The notes below the pieces were generated by a model. The model did not search any database and was not told where the DNA came from. It was given only the letters and a program-made list of their open reading frames with translations. The translations under genes and the position numbers were made by a program. Positions 46,201-58,200 of a stretch of DNA of 64,000 nt are shown in pieces (the stretch's first letter is position 1; each line of letters opens with the position of its first letter). Origin of the DNA: Acanthochromis polyacanthus. Its lineage: Eukaryota > Chordata > Actinopteri > Pomacentridae. The DNA is taken from assembly GCF_021347895.1 (NCBI RefSeq), contig NC_067125.1:4296268-4360267 (forward strand), read 5' to 3'.

Positions 46201-49200
46201 ACGATTAGCTCATCGTCTTTAAAGTCAGGTTTCCTGCGTATCTTTCTGAGTGTTCTGCTGCTTTTTTATTGGTTTGCATCATTTTGTGTTGGTTTCTCAT
46301 TGGTTTGGGTCTTTTTCAGGCCACTGTTTGTTACTTTTTAATTGGTTTATGTCACTTTCTGGTTGTTTTGTGGTGGTTTGCATCTGTCCCTGGGTTTTTG
46401 TGTTCATTTTTCATTGGTCTGTGTCACTTTGTTTTGGTTTCGCATCAGTTTTCTGTTTCTGTTCGTTTGTAGTGGCTTTTCATTGGTTCACACTGTGGTG
46501 TGCTGGTTTCTTAACAGTTTGTCTGTCTTTGACTGTTTTGTGTCGATTTGTATCTTTTTCTGGTTGTATTGTGTAGCATTTTCTTTGGTTTGTGTTTCTT
46601 TGTGATCATGTGTGTTGGGTTCCCACTGATTTGTGTTTCTTTGTGGGTGTTTGTGGTGGCTTTTCATTAGTTTACATCATTTTGCATTGGTGTCTCATCA
46701 GTATGTGTCTTTTCTGGTCGCTTAGTGTTTTTTTGTTTTGTTTTTTTTTTCCCATTCGTTTATGTCTCTAGGTGTGTTTGTGTTGGTTTGTGTCTCTCGA
46801 TGGGTATTTTTGTTGGTTTTTCATTGGCTTATGTCATTTTATGTTGGTTTCACATCAGTTTGTGTCTCTTTCTGTTCATTTGTGGTGGCTTCTCATTGAT
46901 TCAGACTGTTTTTTTTGTTAGATTCTTAATGGTTTGTGTCTCTTTGACTGTTTGTGTAGATTTGTATCTTTATCTGGTTCTGTTGTGTTGGATTTCATTG
47001 GTTTGTGTTTCTTTGTGGGTGTCCGTGGTGGCTTTTCAATAATTTGCATCATTTTAAGTTGGTTTTCATTGGTTTGCGTCTTTTTCGGTCACTTTGTGTT
47101 GGTTTTTCCATTGGTTCATGTCTCTTTCTAGGTCTTTTTGTGTTGATTTGTGCCTCTCTCTTATTTTTGTTTTTTCATCAACTTGTATCATTTTATTTTG
47201 GTTTCAAAACAGTTTTTTTTTTTTTTTTTGTCTCTTTCTGTTTGTTTGTAGTGGCTTTTCATTGGTTTGCACAATTTCTTTTTTGGTTGTATGTGTTCCT
47301 GTTGAATTTCCTTTGGTTTGTTTCTCTTTCTAGTCATTTGTTAGTTTCTAATTGATTTGTGTCTCTTTCTGGGTGTTTGTAGTGGCTTTTCACTAGTTTA
47401 CTTAATTTGTATTGGCTTTCTCGTTGGTTGGGTCTTTTTCTGGTCATTTTAAGCCTCAGTTGACTCTCTGACATCAGATGATTATCGTGTTATGAAACAG
47501 GCGGAATGAATAAGATCATGATTTACAGTTTTATTGAACTACGTCACTGAAATAGACTTTATAAAGTGTGTGTGTGTGTTACACCGGATACAACCCCGTG
47601 TGTGTTTGAAGTCTATTTCTGTCAGTGTGGAACAGAAGCTCATTGTAGAGCAGCTGAACAGGAAGTGGAAGTCAACGTGTACGAAAACACAACCGCACAC
47701 CGTCCACGAACACTTGACACACGCACACTTCACAACATTCACACAAAACCTGTGATCGAGTCATTCACAACTTCTGCACAAACACACACTCCTGCTGGGT
47801 TTTATTCCAGTCGTTTATTCAGAACAATGGAGCTGGAAGCTGCCAGCTACGAACTGCATAAAACCGTCTGAACACCTGGAAACTCTCCAGCTTTTGGACA
47901 ACTCCTGGGATAGTCCTTAAAACTTTGGTTGAAAAGCGTGATTTTGACATTGTGTTTCCTTCTGCTGCTGTCAGATGTTTAGTTGACGTCAGCAGGACAT
48001 CTGAAGGTCCTGACCTGTGGTGTTTGGTGTTGGTTTTTCATTGATTTAGGATGTTTTGTGGTGTTTTTTTCATTGGTTGGTGGTGTTATTTCGTTACTTT
48101 GAATGGTTTTATGTTGACTCTTCATTGGTTTGGTCTTTTGTGCTGGTTTTTAATTAGCTTGTGTTGGTTTTTCACAGGTTTTTGACATTTTGTGTTGGCT
48201 TTTTGTTGACTTATGTTGTCTTGTGTTGATTTTTTTCATGGGCTTATGTTGTCTTGGTTTGTCTGGTATTGGTTTTTCATTAGTTTGTGTGATCTTAAAT
48301 TGGTTTTTGTTGCTTTTGTCATTTTTGTCTTGGTTTTTCATTGGTTTACATGATTTTGTCTTAGTTTTTTTTTTTTTTTTTTTTTAGCTTTTCTTGATTT
48401 TATGTCTGCCAGCTAGGATTCCATAAAGTTGTCTGAAAACCTTGAAACTCTGCAGGTTTTGAAAACTCCCGGGATAGTCCTTAAAAACTTTGTGTGATTT
48501 TGACATTGTGCTTTCCTTCAGTGTCTGTCAGATGTTTAGTTGACGTCAGCAGGACGTCTGAAGGTCCTTGAACGTTTCACACAGCTCTGGTCCTTGAACA
48601 CATCGTGTTGCTGCCCGAACAGAAGGTTCAAATCTGAGCTGAGTTGTGGCTGCTGTTGTTGGTCCTCATTAGAGGCTGTTTTAAAGCCTCTTTCAGGGCT
48701 GGGAGGCTTTATTTAGAACAGAAGAATGTGGTTTTCTTCCAGACCGCAGCTCAGATCAAACACACAACGAAGGTTTTAAATGGAGCTTTCACATTTAAAG
48801 AAACAGACTGTGGAGCTTTTAGAGAAACCTGTGAAACGTCTCTTTATGTTTAAACTGTTTTCAATGACTGTTGGTCGACTGCAGCTTTGAGTCTTTAATA
48901 GGAGAAAATCATTCCATTAATCAGATTATTGATGACAAGTTAATTGATCAGCTCTGCAACAAATTAAAACTGATCGTCACTGTGGAAATCCAAAACCAAA
49001 GATGAGTGGAGGTGTCAGTATACACAAAACAACCCAACAGATGCACACACAACTCCACAACACATACACACAGCTATGCAACTACACAAACACATTATTA
49101 TCTACAAAATCCATTTCTGTTGTTCAGTGTTTGCAGCGTATCTGCTGTTTACCTGTGCTCCAGCTGTTGACCACTTCCTGTTTACCTGTACTCCAGCTGT

Positions 49201-52200
49201 TACCACTTCCTGTTTACCTGTACTCCAGCTGTTGACCACTTCCTGTTTACCTGTGCTCCAGCTGTTGACCACTTCCTGTTTACCTGTACTTCCAGCTGTT
49301 GACCACTTCCTGTTTACCTGTGCTCCAGCTGTTGACCACTTCCTGTTTACCTGTGCTCCAGCTGTTGACCACTTCCTGTTTACCATGTGCTCCAGCTGTT
49401 GACCACTTCCTGTTTACATGTGCTCCAGGTGTTGACCACTTCCTGTTACCTGTGTTTCAAGGGTGATCACCCCCTGCAGGCGTCTCATTCTGTGTTGCAG
49501 CAACAGGAAGGAGATGGAGGATGGATGGCAGCGCTGCGCAAGCGTCCAGAACAGACAGAACTATGAGGTGGTTTCCCAGTGTCCATCTGGACCCCTCTAC
49601 AGGAACAAGCACAGACTGAGAAGTCTCGAGGTGTAAATGATTGTTAAACTACTTAGGATGAGACTGTGTGAGGAACCTCCAGACTGCATTCTAAGTACCT
49701 GATAATAGGTTCTGTAGACCCTCCTGTTTAAAGAATGGGCTTCCTTCAGTCCTCTCTGGAACCATCGGTCTTCTCCGTCCAGAATACTGACATTGGTTCT
49801 CCTCATAGAGTCTTGTCCTCTCTGTCTAGGTCTGTCTGCTCTTGGCTGCATTAGACTGAAACTAAAACGTTGCTCAGCTTGCTTTGAGTGTTTTATCCTC
49901 AAGTTGAACCAGTTTGTGTCTCAGAGTGTTGCTGGATCTGAAGTACACCAGGATGTGGTGTTTATTTCCTTGTGAACTTGATCTGTTTTACAAACAGAGG
50001 GGGGTCTCCACTACAAAACTTACCACATACTTCTCATGAGGTCCTCAGGATCTCTAACCAGTCAGGTTGACCAGATTAACATCTTCAAGAACCTGAAACA
50101 GGAGTCCAGAGCTCTGAGGAAACACCAGGACCTTATGACTGAGAATCTACACACTTATTCCAGGTTGTGTGTCAGTTTGTGGTCCTGACTGTCTTGTGTG
50201 TCTGTCCCAGTCCACCCAGTACAGCATGGACCACTTCAGTGGGATGCACAACTGGTACGCCTGTTTCCCACGCCAAGACCGACCTACTGCAACGTCTGCA
50301 GGGAGGCGCTGTCAGGAGTCACGTCTCACGGGCTGTCCTGTGAAGGTATGCAACACAAATACACAACGGCTACACATACATACACACTGCCAAACAGCTA
50401 CACATCATTTAAAAACAGCACATACACAAAACTACACAACGCATTAACACACTGCTACACAACATCCATGTATACAAACAGCTGCACAACATGTACGCAC
50501 AACTACACAGCATCCAGTATACACACAGCTATGCAACACTGATACACAATACTACACGACGCATATTATACGCAGTTACACAACATGTAAACAGACACAC
50601 AAAGTACTGTCACTGATATACACCTGTGTGTTGTTTTACCTGTTCTTATGTGTGTGTTTTACCTGTTCTTATGTGTGTTTTACCTGTTCTTATGTGTGTT
50701 TTACCTGTTCTTATGTGTGTGTTTTACCTGTTCCTGTGTGTGTTTACCTGTTCTTATGTGTGTGTTTTACCTGTTCTTATGTGTGTGTTTACCTGTTCTT
50801 ATGTGTGTGTTTTACCTGTTCTTATGTGTGTGTTTACCTGTTCTTATGTGTGTGTTTTACCTGTTCTTATGTGTGTGTTTTACCTGTTCTTATGTGTGTT
50901 TTACCTGTTCTTATGTGTGTTTTACCTGTTCTATGTGTGTGTTTTACCTGTTCTTATGTGTGTGTTTTACCTGTTCTTATGTGTGTTTTACCTGTTCTTA
51001 TGTGTGTTTTACCTGTTCTTATGTGTGTGTTTTACCTGTTCTTATGTGTGTGTTTTACCTGTTCTTATGTGTGTGTTTTACCTGTTCTTATGTGTGTGTT
51101 TTACCTGTTCTTATGTGTGTGTTTACCTGTTCTTATGTGTGTGTTTTACCTGTTCTTATGTGTGTGTTTTACCTGTTCCTGTGTGTGTTTTACCTGTTCT
51201 TATGTGTGTGTTTTACCTGTTCCTGTGTGTGTTTTACCTGTTCTTATGTGTGTGTTTTACCTGTTCTATGTGTGTGTTTTACCTGTTCCTGTGTGTGTTT
51301 ACCTGTTCTTATGTGTGTGTTTTACCTGTTCTTATGTGTGTGTTTACCTGTTCCTGTGGTGTGTTGCAGTGTGTAAGTTTAAGGCCCACAAGCGTTGTGC
51401 GGTCAGAGCCACCAACAACTGTAAGTGGACGACTCTGGCATCTATTGGGAAGGACATCATCGAGGACGAGGACGGGGTGAGACATACACAGACACGCACC
51501 TGACTGTAAACACCTGTAACCTCTGACCTCTCTGACCTTTAACCTCTTTGACTTCTGCCCCCCTCAGGTGTCGATGCCCCACCAGTGGCTGGAGGGGAAC
51601 CTCCCGGTGTCGGCTAAGTGTAACGTCTGTGATAAGACGTGTGGCAGCGTCCTCCGGCTGCAGGACTGGAGGTGTCTGTGGTGTAAGGCCATGGTGAGAC
51701 TCACCCACTCTGACGCTGTTACCGGCCTCAGGTTAGCGAGGTGCTCTGGGTTTAACTGTCGCCGTCTCCCTCTGCCCCCCAGGTGCACTCGGGCTGTAAG
51801 GACCAGCTGTCCTCCAAGTGTCCTCTGGGTCAGTGCAAAGTGTCCGTCATCCCTCCGACTGCCCTGAACAGCATCGACTCAGACGGTGAGGAAGGTTTCA
51901 TTTACATCCAGCGGTTTGTTATGGTGACGCCGCCCTCTAGAGGCCAAACACAAACACTACACATTAAAACCTGACAAACGCAAACAACCAAAAACATGGA
52001 ATCAACGTGTCCAACGTCTTTCAAAAAGCCTCAATACTGGAGATAGTGTTGTTTCCTTTACTGTAGATATTTACCCATTTCCAACCTCAACAAACTTTTC
52101 TTTGTGTCATCAGTAGAAAGATGTTTCACCATGCTGAATGTATCTCCAACAGCTTGTTCCTCTCTTCTGTTTCTGAGCCATGCTGCATTTATTTTGTTCA

Positions 52201-55200
52201 TCCAGTAGGTTTCATTTTCCTCTTAGTCTAAGATTGCATAAAATACTTTAACAGCATCAGTCAAAAATGACTCACAAATTGTCAAAAATTACTTGAAACG
52301 TCTTTAAATGAGTCAAAATTTTGTATAAAAAGCAATTTTTGATTCATTTTGAACCAGTTTTGAGTCTCTGTCCATCATCTGTAGATCCAGTAGATTTGAT
52401 TTTCCTGTCGGACTAAAACTGTCCAAAATAATTTGAAGTTTGTCTAAAATAACTTCAAATGTGTCCCAAGTATCACAGAATTGTCCAATCTGGCTAAAAA
52501 ACTACTACCAAAACTACTTTAAACTTGTTCAAAATTACTCAAAATGTGTCTAAAACAGCTTGAAATGTCCAAATTATTACAAAAATGGCCCAAAATTCCT
52601 TGAAACTAGCTTGTTCAAAATGACCATTTCTGAGTGATATCAGACTCTTTGCTCGTGATTTATTGTTCTTTCAGCTGAAAAATTGTGCAAAATGATTTCA
52701 AACACGTCCAGAGAACATTGAATTGTCCAAAAATATTCGACAATTGTCCAAAATAACCTGAAATCTGTTCAAAATTACTTAACACTAGTTTAAAATGACT
52801 TAAAAATGTATAAAATTACAGTTCTTTGAGTCATAACAGACAATCTAAGAAATTTTGTGCAAGTCATTTGTCACTTTTGTTTTGATTCTTGACACACAAA
52901 AATTGTCCAGAATAACTCAAAATTTGTAGAAAATCAAAATTCTTCAGTCTTTATGGACAATTTCAGTAATTTTTGACAAATTTCTGAGAATAAAATGTCT
53001 CAAAAGTTGTCTAAAGTAACTTAACTACTTGTCCAAAGTACCATAACCTCATCCAAAACGACCCCAAACTCACTGAAGAACTGTCCAAAGTCGAAAACAA
53101 AACTATTTGAAAGTAGTTCACAAAGACTGCGGTTGCAGCGTGATGAGGTTAAGCTCACCGAGCCTCTGCTGGTCCTTCAGGTTTCTGGAAGGCCTCCTGT
53201 CCTCCATCCTGCACCAGTCCTCTGCTGGTATTCGTCAACTCTAAAAGTGGAGACAATCAGGGAGTGAAGTTCCTGCGACGCTTCAAGCAGCTGCTGAACC
53301 CGGCGCAGGTGTTTGACCTGATGAACGGAGGACCTCACCTGGGGTAAGACGCTCACATACAGGTAGACCACATGTTTACATGAAGCTTTGAGGTAAAACT
53401 GCATTAAACTGGTCTCTCTTTCAGTCTGCGTCTGTTCCAGAAGTTTGATACGTTCAGGATCCTGGTCTGTGGAGGAGACGGCAGCGTGGGCTGGGTTCTG
53501 TCTGAGATCGATGCTCTCACGCTGCACAAACAGGTAAGAACCAGAATCTGCCGTCATCACAGAGTGTCTGACACACCTGTGCAGGTTTAACCATGTCGCT
53601 GTGTGTTCAGTGTCAGCTGGGGGTTCTTCCTCTGGGGACCGGCAACGATCTGGCCCGGGTTCTGGGCTGGGGATCGGCTTGTGATGACGACACTCAGCTG
53701 CCTCAGATCCTGGAGAAACTGGAACGAGCCAGCACCAAGATGCTCGACAGGTGAGTTAGTTATTATTTAGGACCCAAAACTAGGTTCTGTAGAATGTTTC
53801 TGATGGATTTTTAGAATGTTGTGTGATTTCAGACCTAGAAATGTTTGTACTTTCATCTTCGAGTAAACATCTTACCTGTGAAGCCATTTTAAGGGTTGAA
53901 AAACTCTAGAAGTTTAACTCTCACAGCCATGAAATGTGGTGAGAACACAGGCAGAGTAGTTTCCAGCAGATCATAACCATTAAATGGATCCACCAGAGGA
54001 CAAACTTTAATTAGTGGCCTTTGAAAATGGGGAAAAAAAATGTGCAAAATTTTCAAATAAGTGTTGTGTCATGACCCCATAAAGTCTTTGCAAGCGTGAA
54101 CAGGGGGCTTGGCTTCTGTTGGAATTCCGTTCCAACAGTGAGACATAACGGGATTTTCACATTAAGTTTGAACTCACATATGTATGTAAGTACCTATGTC
54201 ACTCACCTACGCTAAAACAGTGGTAAAATCACAATCCGTTTTATTCTGTCTAATTTCACTTCCATGGAAAAGTCTTTCCTGTTCTTCGAAGCACTGCCAT
54301 CAGAAGAGTCTGACTTGGGCTTAGAAGTGATAATGAAGGGCAAAAAATTCCCAAAAAAACAACACAAACCAAAAAAAGTGAATGTAGCGCAATCCAATGT
54401 GGAGTACAACCAGTGAATGTAACAAATCCGTCTGATAGCGCCACATGACGACGTATTCGTCTGCTTCGCTCGCCAACTACTTCGAAATTTGTTCAAACGT
54501 CACAAACCCAGTATGTCAGAATGATGGAACAAGACTTTAATTTGTGGGAGTTGATGACCATGAAACACCGTAGGTCGAGGACGCCGTACACCAATGACCT
54601 ACTGTACATATACATGGATGGATCCTTATTTCCACTAAAAATACAGACTTTTGGTTGACATTTTACCAACTTTTGAGGCTCTATTATCACTAGAATTCCG
54701 TGTGTGACAAGACAAAGTTCCATTTTTTTGCTTTTTTGACAAAATGTTAATATGGATTTATTTATACGAGACAAAAGCTTGTCTTCGGGGTCTTCACAGT
54801 GTAATTTAGATTTATAGGTTTATATTTTTTTTTAAGCAAAGAAAGAGCTTCATAATAAAGGGAACCATGTTTCTTTACTATGCGTATTACAATAATCTTT
54901 TAACTTTAAAGTTAGAAGGTGCTGTCATGTTGTCTTCAGGTTGATATTCACCAACTTATGAAGCTTATTGTGCCTTAATGTTCCCTTAAAATGAACCTTG
55001 AACACAGAAACTGATAATTTTTAATGTAAAATGTAAAAATTCCACTTCTGAAAATGTGAAATTCTTCAAATTTAGCCAAAACAGTTTACAGAACTTTGTT
55101 TGGGTCAGAAATAATAAATAAATGAACTGAACTCAATGTGAGACTCATGACAGACAGGTGTTGTGATGTCATACAGGTACATGTTGTAGCTCAGGTGAAG

Positions 55201-58200
55201 ATGTAAACAATCAACATTTTCTCTTCCTGCTGCAGGTGGAGCATCATGGTATACGAGACTAAGTTTCCACGGCAACACTCTGCCTCCACCGTCACCGAGG
55301 ACTGCAGCGACGACTCCGAGGTATCGGGAGCTTTTATCTGACCTGGACACCATAATCTGGGTTTATAGAATCCGTGATGTGGAAAAATCTGAATCGCACA
55401 AGTAAATAAAATATTTAAAAAGCCAACAAGGTCCCACCTAAATCTGGTTTAAGGAAAATGTTGTGTTTGTTCTGATCAGGTCCAACAGATTCTCACCTAT
55501 GAGGACTCGGTGGCAGCTCACTTGTCCAAGATCCTGACCTCAGACCAGCATTCTGTTGTCATCTCCTCCGCCAAGTACGAACATCCATCCATCCATCCAT
55601 TACTCTGCATGTTGTTGTCCTACTCAGAAAACCGTCAAACTGTCTTTTATTGTGTTTCCTTGCAGAGTTCTGTGTGAGACGGTGAAGGACTTCGTTGCTC
55701 GGGTCGGTAAAGCTTACGAGAAGAACACCGAGAGCTCAGTGGAGTCCGAGACCATGGCCAAGAAGGTAAAGCACTCAGTTCAGGGTGTTCCACAGAGGAT
55801 GTCTTTCATCTGCCCCTCGGAAAGTTGAAATAGTAAATATTTGGGGATGATAAAAGACATGTCTGAATTTAAAAGTAGTACAAGTCAGCAGTGTGATTAG
55901 TTGAACATGTAAATATGAGTTTAACTCTCCAGTACTGTAGAGAACAATTAGCTCCATATGTACTCGTATAGTAGAAAACAAAGGTCAATGAAAAGGAACC
56001 ACAAGTTGGCTTATCAAGGTATGATCGGTATTACAGACCTTTATTTTTATTTATGGTCCCATTAAATCCAGAGGTTTAATCCAAGTAAAAGAAACACTCC
56101 AATGTTTTAGATCCCTCAGAAATCAGACACAACAAGCTTTGGGACAGTAACTGATTTGTTTGTGTTTCTGATGAATCATGTTTTTATTTCAGATTAGTTA
56201 AGTTTGTGTTTCGAACAAGTTGAGTTAGATGGTCTGATGAGTCATGTTTTTTTCTGATGAGTCATGCTCTTTTAGTATTCTGATCCGTCATGTTTGTTTT
56301 TTTGATGACTCAGGTTTTTATTTCTTATTAGTCAAGTTTGTGTGTCTGATTAGTCATGTTTGTCTCTGATGTGCCGTGCTTGTTTCTGATAAGTCACGTT
56401 AGACGGTCTGATGAGTCATGTTTGTCTCTGAGTCATGTTTTGTGTTTCTGATTGGTCATGTTTGCCTCTGACATGTCACATTAGATAGTTTCGGTCAATA
56501 TTTGGGTTTCTGATAAGCCACGTTTGTATTTCTGATTTGTCATGTTTTTCCCCGATGAGTCATGTTTGCTTCTGATGGGTCATGTGTTTTTCTGATGAGT
56601 CATGATTGTATTTCTGACAAGTCATGTGTTTTTCTGATGAGTCACATTTTTAGTGAGTTGTTTGTTTCTGATGTCATGATTGTATTTCCAATGAGTCATG
56701 TTTTTCTTCTGATTAGTCATGTTTGTGTTTCTAATGAGTCATGTTTTGTAGCCTGTTGTCATGTTAGATATTTTGATGAGTGATGTTTATATTTCCGATG
56801 AGTCATGTTTGCTTCTGATTAGTCATGGTTTTTAGCCAGTCATAGTTGTATTTCTGTTGATTCATGTTTTTGGCGAGTCGTGTCTTTATTTCTGATGAGT
56901 CATGTTTCTGTCCCAGTGTGGCGTGCTGAAGGAGAAGCTGGACTCCCTCCTGAAGACTCTGAACGAGGAGTCTCAGGCGACCTCCGTCCTCCCCCCAGCT
57001 CCTCCCCCCACCATCGCTGAGGAACAGGAGGAGGTGGAGGGCGTGGTCCTGGCTCCTCCTCCTGCTCCTCCTCCTCATGCCCCACCAAGCTCTGCCCCCT
57101 GCTCCCCAAGGACTACGCCCTCCTCTTCGACAGCGGCCATCTTTAAACCTCGAGAGCAGCTGATGCTGAGAGCCAACAGCCTGAAGAAGGCCATCCGGCA
57201 GATCATCGAGCACACGGAGAAAGGTGGGACTCACCTGGGCATGTCAGCAGGACAGGTGTGTTGGTCCAGGTGTGATGGCTAACATCAGCTTTGTGTGTTT
57301 TCCAGCTGTGGACGAGCAGAACGCTCAGACTCAGCAGCAGCAGGTTTTCTCTCTGAGTCGAGCCGAGGAAGAGGAGGGTCTAGTGGAGGAAGACGAAGAG
57401 GAAGACGTGGACGAGGACAAGATGTCTCTGCAGTCGTCCTACAGCTCCAAAAACCGAAACACTCGCAGAGGTATAACGATTCAGCCCTGAAGTCAGTCAC
57501 CACCATTCAATATGATGTACTATTTACTACTGTTAGCGACATAAGTCCTGCCTCATCAGGCAGTTTTACTACTATTAGTGACTTAAGACATCCCTGCCCA
57601 GGCCATTTCTGTACCGTTAACACCTTGAGCCATCCCTCCCCAGGCAGTTCCATAACTCTTAGCTCTGAATTGTCCTTCACCAGGCAATTTTAATATTAGT
57701 AACTTCTGAAGTCATTCCTCACCAGGCAGTTTCAGCACTCTTTACACCGAGTCATTCTTTGCCAGGCAGCTTTACTTCTTAACACCTTAAGTCATCCCTC
57801 ACCAGACAACTTTAGTCTTTAGATCTTTTTATCAAAGAATCAGAATTAGGATCACCATGACCTGGAGGACTGAGAGTCTACATGGACATGAATTCTAATC
57901 ATATTCTGCTCTTAACCAGGTGCTCACCTGTCACTCTTTGTCTCTATGTTTTCAGTCAGTAAGACGCCCTGCGAGAAGCTCATCAGCAAAGGCAGCCTAT
58001 CACTGGGCAGCTCTGCGTCACTTCCTGTCCAGACAGGGAGCAGGGACAACATGCCCATGCTCAACACAAAGATCCTCTATCCAGGTGAGAAAATGGTGTC
58101 TGTCTGGTGCAAGGGACCTTATCATTACAGCTGAGTGAGGATACTGGTTGTCATGTTACTGGCTGTGATGTTACTGTGTGATTTTGTGTTTCAGGTTCCC

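Noticed and set aside
45666..47355. Series of hydrophobic frames, 60-116 residues
   Set aside because: Same cause: T-rich 'cattggtttgtgt' repeats.
50626..51503. Overlapping open frames of 242-291 residues rich in Cys, Phe and Val
   Set aside because: All three forward frames are open because the 22-bp minisatellite lacks stops. Only the exon 6 part at the 3' end is coding.
54100..54780. Possible DNA transposon in dgkd intron 11
   Set aside because: Composition differs from the flanks, but no inverted ends, target duplication or transposase piece was found.
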